A stretch of 64,000 bases of DNA from Sipunculus nudus (taxonomy: Eukaryota; Annelida; Sipuncula; Golfingiida; Sipunculidae): contig CM049313.1 in assembly GCA_026874595.1 (NCBI GenBank), positions 52,625,659 through 52,689,658 on the forward strand. Direction: 5' to 3'. The translations under genes were made by a program, and so were the position numbers. How positions within the stretch are numbered: the stretch's first letter is position 1; each line of letters starts with the position of its first letter. The notes beneath the pieces are model-generated. The model was not told the DNA's origin. It worked only from the letters and a program-made list of their open reading frames with translations, and did not search any database. This document shows, piece by piece, positions 47,572-62,191 of this stretch.

Positions 47572-49130
47572 ACAATGGTTTACCTGCTTCCATTCTGATT
47601 TGGCCTTCGAAATCCCGAACTCGTATCGGCGGTGCGCTATTTAAGGACACGTTTGCTTTAGTTTGCCGAATTTGCCCTATTAAGCTGAATAATTAAAAAA
47701 TTGAATATTTTCCCAACAACACGGCCCTATTTCTTTCAAGTCCACCACGCCCTTCACGTTTTTCAGGAGATGCCTTGTGGATTTTTCTGCATTTCGCACT
47801 CACTAGCGTATCGTGCAATTCGCGATCCCAGATCGATCCACTCAATCCCCATTGATCCCAATACTTCCCTCAACAGGAAGTAGAGCCTTTAATTCAAAAC
47901 AAAGACCACATGACTCCGCTTCAGTGCCAGGGCTTTTCAGTTGGGTTGACCATTTACACAACTAGCGTTTGACTTTTTTATGAGTTTACAGGTATGGTGA
48001 AAACAATTCGGGGGGGGGGGATGCATTCATATTTTTTGGGAATCCACTTTTTGGAGCAACAAATTTATTACCAGTACATTTTTAAACTTATAGGAATTAT
48101 ATGCTGTATTCTGCAGTCGGAGCCTTAAAACCTCCACTAGAATCTCACTATCAGTCATGGGTTCAAGTGTATATTTTTTTCATGTGTGAACACTGTCACC
48201 CTTCAACGACCCGGTTTCACCTGGTAAGTGGCAGAACAAATACATGCGAATCGGCAGCTTCTTCATGCCATCATGTGGACAAAGAAATCTTACATTTGTC
48301 ATAATGGTATTTCAGATAAGAATGTATTATGTTGATTCTGATTACCTCCAAAACTTAATGGATTGTTCATACGGATTTACGCTAACCCTCTGCAAATTTT
48401 CTGACATACCTTTTTGCGTCAATTTAACCAAAGAAAAAGCAACGGACAAAAACTGAAGTCATTTCTTTGACATGCACCGACAGAATCTGTATCCTACTGT
48501 TTATCTGGGAGCATGATCAGTTTCCGGTCAGCCTAATGACAATCAACAAAGCTCAGGACAAGCATTTAATATTGTAGGAGTCTATTTGCCTGTGCCTGTC
48601 TTTCCACATGACAGCCTTAAAAGCTGCATTTTTTTTTGCGTGCAACGGCCTTCAGTTACATATGTGTTTGTTTTCATACCTATACTTCTATCAACTGACA
48701 ACTAAAAACATCATTTTTTGTTATGTTCTTTGAGCTTTAATTTATATAAATTAACTTTCATAGACTTAAACTTACTAAACAGTCAAGTAATTTCTCGAAA
48801 TATTGCACAGTAAATATGGTTCAATTATACAATCGCCATCACTCCGGCAATGATGATGTCATGCCCACGATGTTTATCGAAAAGGAAAAAAATTCGTATA
48901 CCCTATAAATGCCTCATATCTACCTCTTTGACTGATTTCTTAAATAACATAATTTGTTATTCTTTGACGACATTTTTAGAGGAAGGGTTTCCTCTAGAAT
49001 CCTCGCACAAGTGATCTTAATGTTATGAACAACAGTCCCAGCGAAAAGCACCAGATAAAAATATGCGGCATATGGTAGTCCCTACCAGCTCATTATCATA
49101 TAGAACCGTGGATTTTCCACGAGTGCATCT
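47572..49130 (-). repeat. Inverted, diverged third copy of the 4-7 kb repeat
   Basis: On the minus strand it begins near 49130 with ACTCGTGGAAAATCCACGG (as at 4119) and ends near 47572 with the AGCAGGTAAACC-type segment (as at 7385). Intermediate blocks match copy B, including GTGGCAGAACAAAT (complement of about 6610), a G tract at 48011-48020, the ATTGATCCC segment and AATAATTAA. More diverged than copies A and B are from each other. Confidence 0.65.
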
Positions 49131-51690
49131 AGTGTGAATGAAAGCCAAAGGAATGGTATTTACAATATGATTCGGATATATGTTTTTGTTTTACGGATAA
49201 TTCGTCGATCGTAGCCCAATGTTAAGATTTCCTGTTCCTTTGCGATATATCTGCAAAGTATTCGCGGCCAAATTTGTTCCGGAATAGACTTACCATTTAC
49301 AAAGCGCTTGAGCATGCAACTGAGGATGCAAAATGGATGAAATATATAGCAAACTAGACAAAAACTAAACAATCTTTGATTTTTAAACATATATGTTATA
49401 CATATATATTATATTGCTTATTTTCAATGATACTAACATATTCCTGTTGCAAAAAGTAATCCAATCCTCTTCTGTAAAAGGCTAAATCCTCAGTAATATA
49501 ATCACAATTTGTTATAGTTACACGTTTTCAGAGATAGAAACAATTAAGAAGACATATAAGAAATAAGAATTTCCAGGTGATAGGAGTCCGCAAGCTCACG
49601 GTCAGGCTAACCTAGGAATTCTTGTGATTGAACATGCTGAAACTAAAGCTGATCTTGTTCATTCTGGTCGTATACCTGATGTCATTCACAGCTGATACCA
49701 CACGCTGTTAGCATCTCCATTGTCCTGGTATTTCCAGGCTGATAGGGGCTATCTTTTTCTAAAATATTCTTAACGTGATACCTCATTCACCGATTTCCAA
49801 ACAATTCACTTATATATATTACTACTGGTGTCGCGGTAAGAAGTACGCCTGTTTTTAGGAGCTTATTCATTTAAGGGGAGCAATACAATATATTTCAGGC
49901 ACAGAGAGGGCAATCGGTAAGCCATTATTTGCTAAACAAGCTTTAAAATTAAAGTGTGTTATTTGTGTTTGGGAGCCAGGGATGGATGAGTGTATACTCT
50001 ATTCAGTGTCATGCGCAGGTATTTCTCATTTTGCAGCTGGGTATTGGGCCAGCAGCGTGCGGTATTTGTTTTTCAGCAGACACACTCACAGTCCCTGTGT
50101 TGAGCATTGATCCATACTCACGGGGTCTAGATACCAACCTCCCAGCAATCTGCCCCCACGCAAATTTCCCAAATCACAAAAGCCCAAAGGATATTTGGAG
50201 ACGCCGTACGCCAAACGGACTCTAAACAAATAACCGTCCTCCTACAGTAACTTCCAGCCTGAGCAGTCTCAGACATCTGTTCCGGCAACCCAGGGGGTGA
50301 AGAGTCGTTCACAAGACACAAGTCTGTTTTTGATAGACTGCCATAACTCATCCATGCAGGTGTTTCCCTGCAGCTGGTGTTAACCCAAATGACCTTTGTA
50401 AAGCGGACGATCACCTCATAAGACTATAGACATATGAAGGACTAGGTCTCTGGAAAGCGTACAGAGAATGGAGATGACTCTGAATAGAGGACGTTTTGAC
50501 TCACGCCATTAATGGATGTCAGGGTCAACATAAATCAGCCACGAGATGCACAAAATGTGGATTTCCTGCAAAATAGAAAGAGGACGTGATAATCTAAGCT
50601 TTGTCTGTGAACCCTTCATTCTTTGCCCGGTTCGCATTCATCTTAGTTGAAGTTCATAGGTGAATTAGAAAGCCAACTTTGATTGGTGAGGTTTGAATAG
50701 GAGGACAAATGGACAATTCATTTTTCCAATTTTTTGTTCACAAGGATATCATATGGCATTCGTTCACTGAAACGTGGAACACATGAAATACTCATGGATT
50801 GAATATTATGATTGAACGAAAAAGTCAAATACTGTTGGATTGAATTGTATGATTCCTGATAGGATGAACCTGATAAGAACATGAACAGTTGTCGAACAAA
50901 TTATCCCATCACATAATATGAGTATTTTTGAATGATGATCAAAACAATTTGCTTTTTGTAGATGTGAATGATATCTTTTATATACTTGCAGATATTCCAA
51001 ACAAAAAAAATCAGTCGTCACCTTCTTGATTCAATCAATCCACCATTTATCTAAAAAATAAAAAAAAATGTAAAAAAGAAAGAGTTATTTTCCCCTAATA
51101 AGCAGACTTACCGTAACGTCTTTATGTATCTCCTGCTAGAAAATGCAAGAAAAAGCCGACGGTCTGGAGGAAAACGATGCCTCGGTCACAGCATGAACAA
51201 TGAACAATTTAGAGGGTTTTATTATTTAAAGTTTACCCTTCAGTCGACTACAATGAATAATGGATCTCGCGTGGTGCGTCTCCTGATAGTTCTGGTACTG
51301 ATTGTCTTGGGTTAATTTCAGACATTGACACCTTAGGCACGGAATCCGTCTGGCCAGAGAATACAAAACAAGCTAAAAACACGGAAACGGTTCTCATAGA
51401 TCCCGAAGATCCCGCGTATATCTTAGGTCTCTGACGAACAAAACAGAGTAGTATGCAGTCGGTGGCGCATAAATAATTTTTGACAAGCTTCATCACAGGG
51501 CGTTACATTGGACGTTTGAACGCGCACAGCCAGAACTTTGAAAACGAAAAGAGGAAGAAGACGCAAGGTTTAATAGCTAAACACTAATATAACTCTCAGG
51601 TCGCTGCACCTTATTTTCGAATCAATTTTAAATCATTGATGTAATCATAAATGCACGACAGTAGACAATGTAGGTTAAATTTCCATTAGT
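49131..51690. other. Unassigned, no gene recognised
   Basis: Frames at 49956-50225 and 50127-50414 overlap on opposite strands and show no motif. No repeat structure found. Confidence 0.4.
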
Positions 51691-51697
51691 CTGTGAG

Positions 51698-51764
51698 CCA
51701 ATCAACTTCGTCTGATTTTAAGTTTGGTGGACACGCGATGCAGTTGGTGACGTGGCAAACCAAT
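51698..51764 (+). promoter_or_regulatory. CCAAT boxes and CRE-like site before a candidate first exon
   Basis: CCAAT at 51698-51702, TGACGTGG at 51748-51755 and CCAAT at 51760-51764. They lie 70-140 bp upstream of a strong splice donor at 51838. There is no TATA box. Confidence 0.35.
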
Positions 51765-51837
51765 ACGTTGTTAAGTCTCTCCAGAAGTCCAACGAGACCT
51801 AGCCCGCTGAAGCTGAAACTGTTGAGCGATAGTGAAG
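51738..51837 (+). CDS. Candidate first exon with perfect splice donor, unknown gene
   Basis: The segment ends GAAG at 51837, followed by GTAAGT, a perfect match to the U1 donor consensus. From the ATG at 51738 the frame is open to the donor, 33 codons plus one base (MQLVTWQTNTLLS at the start, LLSDSE at the end), rich in Ser, Leu and basic residues. The first in-frame stop comes soon after, inside the presumed intron. If transcription instead starts downstream of the CCAAT boxes, the exon would be 5' untranslated. The phase fits the candidate exon at 56465 (one base left over here, two needed there). No homology is recognised; a chance donor in non-coding DNA remains possible. Confidence 0.35.
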
Positions 51838-52669
51838 GTAAGTGGGGATAAATACTTATTAGTCATCCTGTTTCATTCAAGAGGACTACGTTCAAATGAC
51901 CAGAACTAATTATTTGTGTCATTTACAAAACCGTCATAGACACAAAATAGGCCATTTAGGTTTGCTGGCCCCAGACTCTTGAACAGTCTGCCCAAATCAT
52001 TGAGAATCTGTTCTAACTTATCGGAATTTAAAAAATCTAAACTCACCTATTTCCTAAATTCTATTACTCTAGTTATTGATACTATATGGAACTTAGCCAT
52101 TATTTTACCATTTTAGTTACTCATTCATAATCTATTTTAATGTCTGATGCATTTTTTTATATTTTTACTAATTTATCATTTAATCATCTTTTCTGTATTT
52201 ATCAGCGTTTAGAGCATGCATAGCAATATATACGTGTATTATCAATAAACCTTATATTTGTTATGAAACAAATGAACCTATGCTCTATGGATATCAATTG
52301 GTTATACTCACTTTAGATTCTTTCATCTCCCTTTAGTATTTTAAGTATAACAATGCGTTGTATCAGTTGTACGTCCGGATACTGAAACCTAATTATCACC
52401 TGGCTAATATAAAGTAAATGTAACTTTTAAAAGAGCTAGAGCTCAGGAAATATTAAATATCAACAGTTATCTATCAAATGCAGTATTCTTGGACCCGTAG
52501 AGAATTTGTTATTGGAGTTCAAGTTGTCTGATTCAATATGCTTTCACACATTATCCTTTTTTATGGTCGAGTCTCTGCTACATCGTGCCGTGATAAACAA
52601 TGTTTTATTTTCTGTATTTATTACGAATGACTGTCAGTGAGCCTCTATGATATATACACACAGCCAAAC

Positions 52670-52672
<3 letters not shown>
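51838..52672. other. Possible intron; no other feature recognised
   Basis: AT-rich sequence after the donor-like site. No internal exon candidate was convincing. Confidence 0.3.

Positions 52673-52739
<67 letters not shown>
52673..52739. repeat. (TA)n then (GA)n compound microsatellite
   Basis: About 39 bp TA joined directly to about 28 bp GA; same arrangement as at 63456-63516. Confidence 0.95.
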
Positions 52740-52740
<1 letters not shown>

Positions 52741-55200
52741 ACGTCAAAGCAATATTTATTTAGCAGGAAGGACTTTTACTTGCCACTATGACATGATAAT
52801 AAAATTTTTATCCCAAATTAACATCGCGTCAGGAAGAAGTGATTGTTTCCTTGCCCGTAAATTGAGTCACTGTTATTTGGTTTATCTATCTCGCTTTTTT
52901 TAAATCAACCATTCAAAATCAACTGAAATTCCTAATCTATTCAACGTTTCCGAGAAAAATGCAAACCTCGTTTTATAATGAATGAAATAAATGAGATATG
53001 GGTTTCCGGTTTCAAGAGAGAGTGTTTCATATTCTCACCGGCAAAAACCCAAATTTCTTGGACTTTTAGTAAATTATGGAAATTTATAGGTGCTTTTGTG
53101 ACTTCTCATTAAATTATTATTAATTATGTTTACATTATTAAATAATCACGTTGAATATTACTTTTCAGAAATCATGTGACAGCTCTTCATCAAAGTGATT
53201 AGATACAGCAATACGGAAAATGGCTGCAGATCATTATTCTCTGATAATAATTTTTAACAGAATCATGTATAACATATTGTAATGTGTGGCAGAAGTCGTT
53301 TTGCAGTAGTCGCTATGTAAAGGTATATAGTTCATATATTCAGGCTATCTATCACGACTCTAACAATTCAAGATCCCCCCGTCCCCCTCCCCCAAATAAG
53401 CTGAAAAAGCGTTTTGCTGCTTTCGGTATAAAGGAACTGGATTTCTACCCGCGCATATAAATTCGGAAAAAAATTGTTTTTTTTTCTAGTTCCTGCGGGC
53501 TATATTAATTTGATTTTTTTGTGTTCATATATAAAATCCAATGGAGTCTGTTTACTTAAAACCGCCCAACGCCCCTACCATTACGCTACCACGCTCGACA
53601 TTAGCTCTTCAGGCACCAACATAAATATGATCTATGGATCAGTTAAATCTTTACTGAAGGGAAATTGTCAATAAGATGGAGACATGTATGCCGCCATGCC
53701 AGTATCCGAAACTTGACGAAACCAACTTTGCAGGGTTCCTAAATTGTCATTTAATAAAGTTTGAGCACCAAAATAATTTGAAAAAAAATTGCCTTGTTAA
53801 TACCGAGATGGTAACCAGTATACCGACTATTTGTGGTAAAGCAGGCATATTCATTATATTTTGTTGGTTACATGTGCATGATTTTAATAGATGCTCTTTT
53901 TTAGGTTCCACTGTTAATTTTCTAATTTTTTTAGCGCTGAATGAAATGAATGATCTATTATCTGCGGATGGGTATCAGAAACAAATACGGCTGCTTATTT
54001 TGGCACCTTTTCTTTTTTTTCATAATATCAAAAAGTGTTAAAGACACTTCAGGAACGATAGAGTGCGGTTCTATTTAGTGTGCTGGTACGGTAGACCCCT
54101 TACCTTCCTGTCTAATATGTATAATACCTTTATTTACTTATAACACTTTAAGGGAATGTTTGCTAGAGACAGACTAGGCTAGAGGTAACCACTTCCAGTT
54201 TCTTTATACAACTTTTGTATCATTACGAACGCATATCATCAGAAGGCACCTTGGGTGTTTGTGTGTGTGTGTGTGTGTGTGGTGGGGGGGGGGGGGGTTG
54301 CCTGTCTGCAGATTGCTAAAAATAATTAGATAAATAAAAAAAAGAAGCGACTTTCACCAGATTTTGCGCTTCATGCACTGCACGTGTATCGATGTGTTGT
54401 GGCTTTTTAAGTATACTGGTGAAACAGAAGCGTTAAAAGAGATATTCTATGTCCGAACATCTACCGCTTTACTTGTAAAATTAACAATCTAATCCAGATG
54501 GATGGTTTTAATATAATTATACAGTTCGACAACCAACTCATATTAACCATTTATGATAAATCTGTAAAATTAATTTGGGTATCTTTTGATAATTTGGATT
54601 TCAGTTTAGATACACACAGCGTAAATATGCACCGAAGTAAATACACAGTCAAATGTGCTTCAGCTTTTTAGTATTTAATCAATTGGATCAGGATTGTCTT
54701 TTCGGTATCTGTATCTGTCTGATGTATACCGCTTTTACCAGTGCCCTTTAATTAATATACAACTTTTGTGGTGATGAAAACATAGAGAGCAGTCCAAGTA
54801 AATTTCTCACTTTCATTTTCAATGTCAAACGGAACAAAATTTGATTGGAATGGTAACATAGCATTCAATGAACAATACTGATGATCAAAAGGTCACACAT
54901 TCAAGCTGAACATCAAAGTTATATACTTTTGTTGCAAAAATACTAAAACATGAAACTAAAAGTAGAAGGTATACATATGTATACGTATATGACTATATTA
55001 CTTCTATTGGTAACTATTTGAGACGGCAGATTCTTAATTTGGTAATAATCCCAGCCTGAAGTATACGCTCCATCACACTATACTAAGCTCTCGTCATGTG
55101 GATCGCCATTTGTTTCTCTTCCTATATATCTGTGTAACTGATTAATGATGTAATCTTACTTATTCCTCATGCTGGTACATCATTCAATATTTCTTTCAAA
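52740..55200. other. Unassigned; two adjacent open frames without motifs
   Basis: Frames at 53474-53674 and 53676-54041 (66 and 121 codons) are adjacent on the + strand, but the composition is irregular and no family is recognised. A perfect tRNA A box (TAGCGTAATGG) lies on the minus strand near 53590 without a B box. A TG then G tract is at 54258-54298, and 54195-54260 is related to the repeat at 55201. Confidence 0.35.
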
Positions 55201-55500
55201 GGGAGCTAATTATTTACAGCTCCATTTTCGTAATGCAGCTTTTGTAACCGTACCAAGGCATATCATCCGCCCGCACCTTGATGTTACTTCTACCAGGAGT
55301 TAATAAATTAAAGCCTTATTTTCCTAATGCAACCTATTTTAGTATCCTTTCTAAATCAGTAGCAGGCACATTGATGTTCCTCTTGCAAGGAGCTAATTAA
55401 TTAAAGCTTTGTTTTCCTAATGCAACTTTCGTAATTTTACAAACGCATATCATCAGAAGCACCTTGTACATCGATGTTCACAAGGTACTTATAGATTACA
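55201..55500 (+). repeat. Three ~95-bp tandem units
   Basis: Units start GGAG(C/T)TAAT at about 55202, 55296 and 55389 and share TTTTC.TAATGCA(A/G)C and CATCATC/GCACCTTG/GATGTT blocks. An isolated fourth piece occurs at 54195-54260. Confidence 0.65.
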
Positions 55501-56464
55501 GCTCCAAACAGCACCAAGGTTTGTTTATCAAGATTTTAACAGATTATATTAGAATCTTTCAACTCAAATAAACACAAAATCTTGCATAAACAGCATTCAG
55601 GTCGGTCATTAATCAAGGTAACAAAATGGTGCATGGTATATCCCCAAACCTGCTAGATGATATATTTGAACTATATAATAAAAGGTTAAGCCTTTGAGGA
55701 TATTTTCAGTCAAACGACCAAATTAATATCATTATTATTGTTTGAACTTATAATTGTCATCATATGTGCATGACTTAACTGTTTTCATACACCTGGGATT
55801 GTCATTCAAGTTTTTAAGAAATGAACCCTGCATGCAATCGATTAATCAGAAATAGTTATCAATAATGAATATTATACATGACATACATTATGTCATTATA
55901 TTTTATATTTATACTCTTAACACTTAAGTCACCATAGCAGCATGTGCATGATAGTGTTTTGGAGATCCTCTCTTAAAACCAGTATAAAGATGATTATACA
56001 CTAATAAGCACTATCACACATGAAAAAAAAAATTGAGAATTAATCTGCTACATGGCATTAAGAAAGACTGAAAATATCTTGATATCAATACAGTGGAAGG
56101 AGAATAACCACTTAACATTGTTCAAAAGGCTGCATTCAAGTAGTCAATACATGTTAACACAGAGAAAAAACTGACATCAAAAGCAAAACAAAAGATAGTC
56201 GTGTCAGAGTCACCAGCGCCCCCTGGTAGCCACAACCGTATAAAAAAACTATAGGGTTCAAATGAGGCCCATGCATGATAAAATGACCAAGTCTGAAGTC
56301 TCTGTATTTAGACATCTCAGGGAAGAATGAGAGACAAACACCCATCCACAGACAGGACGATCAGACTATGTACAGTGCAAACACAGGGTTACAAATTCAG
56401 TTAAATCAAAGTTCAATGTAGTAAATTATCTACATTTTTTTTAAATTCTTTATAAGTCTATCAG

Positions 56465-56724
56465 TTAACAAATCTCAATTTTCATCTGCAATCAACAAAA
56501 TAATTGGATATTATGAACATCTTGAATGGAAAAGTGTGGTTTTTTACACCAAACAAGGAAAACACCGAAATGAAATAACTTGTGACCTTGATAAACCTAA
56601 AGACCTTCCCATTCAAATCTTTGCGATGGCATCCATCCACAGAATTTTCGACTCCCAACACTGGACACATCCTACATGGTCGCTTTCAATTAACATGCGA
56701 TGCCTTAAAAATAATAAAAATTGA
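56465..56724 (+). CDS. Candidate 3'-terminal coding exon, unknown protein
   Basis: A T-rich tract and TATCAG at 56461-56464 form a reasonable splice acceptor. The frame then runs 86 codons to TGA (ending 56724), with complex, protein-like composition: IGYYEHLEWK, then a Lys/Asp/Pro-rich segment, then IFAMASIHRIFD and WTHPTWSLS with two Trp. AATAAA lies at 56956-56961, about 230 bp downstream. No domain is recognised. The phase fits the candidate donor at 51837, giving a hypothetical + strand gene with a 4.6-kb intron or unseen middle exons. A minus-strand frame overlaps (56482-56670) and looks less protein-like. A chance ORF of this length is possible in 64 kb. Confidence 0.3.
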
Positions 56725-56955
56725 CTTTTCAGTTGGCTGGCCTACTATATTCTTCATAATTGTTTTTCTTCACCCGCAACAAATGTAAAATAGGATATTA
56801 AGAATACTATGTGTATTTTCCCGCTGATATGCCGATATCATTGCTTATCCCATAATGGATATAACGGAACTAAAAACTAATGCATTTTGATATCACTTGT
56901 ACGGCAACTACACCCCATTAAGCAGCTTTAGAAAACAAAAGTATGTAATTTTATT

Positions 56956-56961
56956 AATAAA
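56956..56961 (+). promoter_or_regulatory. AATAAA polyadenylation signal candidate
   Basis: The canonical hexamer after the candidate terminal exon. Such hexamers are frequent in AT-rich DNA, so it is weak support. Confidence 0.25.
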
Positions 56962-57156
56962 TGGCTTTAAACATCTCATAACATGAACAGACGTTGATTG
57001 AAATTATCTTTCTACGTCATTTATAAACCGCTGAGGATTCACTTCCCGTTTTGTCTTGTTGGCGTGTAAACAAAAGGTACATATAACGTGTGCCGGGGCT
57101 TCTGATATTATTCAATAGGAAGTCACATTTATGAATCGATATCAACGCACAAACGC

Positions 57157-59464
<2,308 letters not shown>

Positions 59465-59517
<53 letters not shown>
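59465..59517. repeat. (TA)n microsatellite, right flank of foldback element 2
   Basis: About 53 bp of uninterrupted TA. Confidence 0.95.
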
Positions 59518-59521
<4 letters not shown>

Positions 59522-60829
59522 CATTATAGCACAACATTATATATATTCACATGCATTTCATTCATTGAAAATTGATCTATATTTGAAAACGGTGACTGAC
59601 TTCTATTTCAACATAGTAATGGATGAAATATTTAACTTTGCACTGTGGAAGTTTTCACCCTGGGGAACAGTGTTGTAGCTTGTACAGTTCATTAATGTTA
59701 AAGACAGTGTTGGTGGTGCCCTAAATTTATATAAATCAGAACATTTTGAGACATGTTTGTTCTGTACGTTACAAGTAATAAATTAAAAAACAAACCAATC
59801 AATATTTTTTATTAAACCGGTATAGCAGAAAAACCCTCATAGTGGATTATTCGAATAGCGTGTACTTGCAAATGAAAAGCTTTTAGGGGAATAACTCGGT
59901 GTTTTGCTTAATGTCATTTATTAAACCATATTCATAGAACCCTCTGCTAATATGGAGGTCAATTTGACATGGGGGAAATGAGTCATGAGTTATTTTATAT
60001 ATGAAGAATACCCAAATTAAAAAATAAATAAATAAAAAAGGAGGTCTTACTGGAAGAGATAGGATGTCAAATTTTTTCATTTTATTAACTGACAAGCCAG
60101 CCTGCTTGTTCCGTATAAATAAAGTCTGCAGTAAAAACATATGGGCATAAACCAACAATAGGAACTTAACCCTTGCAAATAATAATAGTATTGAAAGTGC
60201 AATTTTTATTGGAACCATAATATTTAAAAGTGTGCCGTAGTGACCTTACAGACAGGAAGGGCACTGGTGAACCTGGAAATGAATTAGGTTATGTTAGACT
60301 AGTTAGACTAGGAATGTGTACCTTCATATAACAGGACAGGAAGGGGTGTTGTTTGGTCAGGTAGTGGAAGAATGTTTATATATTAAAATTAATAAGCAAA
60401 TGAACACCATGGATGCTCCGACCAGGAACTCCAGTTTTAAGAAAATACACTCTGTCCCAGGTACTAATGAATTAACCTTGAATTAATTTGATTAACTTCT
60501 GTAGATATTAGTGCCCTACATGTAAACAGGCATTCACGTCGGTTTAAAGAGTATCCAGTTAAACATTAACATGAAATTAACGCTTTGGTTGGTTTTTGGA
60601 TAAAGTAACTTAATATTGTAAAAATATACCTAGAGTACGGTACATGGATATTTATTTAATTTTTTTTCTGGATGGATAGATATATGGTCCAATAATCAAA
60701 TGTTATATTGAAATATATGTAAAGGCCTAGATATATTAGTACAAATAAATGTCCCGTATCTACTTATCATATAATCCATAGAAGGGAACCTATCCAGAAG
60801 CATATTACTCCACTGAGGCAAATCACTAG
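59518..60829. other. Unassigned AT-rich DNA, no gene recognised
   Basis: A 111-codon minus-strand frame (59883-60218) is Leu/Phe-rich through AT bias and shows no motif. Confidence 0.4.
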
Positions 60830-60899
60830 AAATGAAGAAATAATGGGCCAAGCTGGTTAAATGTATGAATGTGGACTAGATTGCTCGCTCTATTGGGAA

Positions 60900-61255
60900 A
60901 GTGACGCTGCTTAATTACGTCACGTCTCGATGGAACCCTGCATTGATTAAAGAGGAGTTATCAGTTTCCTTATGACAGGCTGCACCCTCAATTATTGTAA
61001 AGTGCCTTTCATGTCCTGGCTTGGAAGCCCCGGGATGTTTCTATTGAAGTTAAAGATATCCTTTATATCACGGGCGTTTCTTTCTTTCTTAAGCAGAGAT
61101 CAGAGGAACATGGAAGGTACCGTGATTTTCGACTATCAGGACTTGCTAATCCCTCGAAGAATCAAAACATTCACCGCGGGTCGCATTAAACATCACTTGG
61201 AGCGTTCTGGGCGCGTATCTTTTTGTTTACTTAAGTGAGCCTTTGATAAAGCGAT
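60900..61255 (+). repeat. Dispersed repeat, copy 1 (partner 62910-63255)
   Basis: Shares AATTACGTCAC, AATGGAA or GATGGAACC, GACAGGC..CACCCTCAATTA, TTTCCTTTA-like and AACATTCACCGC.(G/A)G(T/C)CGCA blocks with 62910-63255. The 88-codon frame in copy 1 (60972-61238) is not preserved in copy 2, which argues against coding. Confidence 0.6.
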
Positions 61256-61445
61256 GCTATAAACCTGCTCAGTTTGAACTATTCTTTGGTAAAATCCCGG
61301 TACCTCATTTTCTGTTTCGTTATTGACATTGGGTCTTTCTGAAAAAAAAAATATATGAATCAGTCACTTCTTTATGTAATTGTAACTTTTATTCTAGTAA
61401 TCTAGGAATCAACTTATGTGTTAAACAAGACTGAACCAGGTTACC

Positions 61446-61826
61446 GGTTCCTGTGGCTCAGGGGTAGAACGCAGGACTCAAAGCCGGGAGATCGTGAGTT
61501 CGATTCTCAGCCGAGGCGGTGGGATATTTCACGGTCGGCCCCTACCAAGGGTGAGCGCTCTGCAGGTTGAATGGAAAGGTCGTGCCCAACGGCCGTGTTT
61601 CACTCACAAACGAGTGCGCCTTTTCGGGGCAATGGGACCTAGGGCCCGCAGGTGCAGTAGTCACCGGGCCTGGTTAACGCCAGGAAATTAAATGAGAAGA
61701 TCCGTGTGATACTACCCTGTCACGTTGTGCGAAACGGGAATGGAAACCTGCAGATGTACATATATGTGTTAAGTAAGCATCAAAATATGGAGGCGGTTCC
61801 CTCCACACAAAAAAATATTTAAAAAA
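61446..61826 (+). mobile_element. tRNA-derived SINE with A-rich tail
   Basis: The head has an A box TGGCTCAGGGG (61454-61464) and a strong B box AGTTCGATTCT (61497-61507). The body (61510-61790) is GC-richer than its surroundings, including GGTCGTGCCCAACGGCC and CGAGTGCGCC. The unit ends in CCCTCCACACAAAAAAATAT and an A-rich tail to 61826. Length of about 380 bp is normal for a SINE. No clear target duplication; the tail may be degenerate. An ORF across the body is not coding. Confidence 0.75.
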
Positions 61827-62121
61827 AAGACTTATTAACAAGGTTTGTTAATCCGTGATTTTCTATGAGTATTTCGTTTTGCTGCGCATAATACTGTATT
61901 ACTCTTCCAATAAAACAGAAATTCTCTATGAAATAGAAAATACACATTTGACCAAAATAATTTATACCATGAAAATTATATCCGAATTGCGAATTTAAGC
62001 CGATATTGATCTATCGTTTGAACAACAGCGTCAGATTGAAAAATTTATGATAAAAAAAACATACAATTAAAAAGATTCGTTGCTCGTCTTAATTGCTGTC
62101 TGTAGACCCTCTTGCATTTTG

Positions 62122-62124
<3 letters not shown>
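61827..62124. other. Unassigned
   Basis: AT-rich, nothing recognised. Confidence 0.4.

Positions 62125-62190
<66 letters not shown>
62125..62190. repeat. (TA)n then (TG)n compound microsatellite
   Basis: About 30 bp TA joined to about 36 bp TG. Confidence 0.95.

Positions 62191-62191
<1 letters not shown>

Noticed and set aside
53585-53600. Perfect tRNA A box on the minus strand
   Set aside because: No B box or tRNA fold follows at suitable distance.
53676-54041. 121-codon + strand frame as a gene
   Set aside because: Low-complexity Phe/Leu/Ile-rich parts from AT bias, no promoter, splice or motif support; kept only as unassigned DNA.
60972-61238. 88-codon + strand frame as a gene
   Set aside because: It lies in a dispersed repeat whose second copy (62910-63255) has lost the frame through stops and indels.
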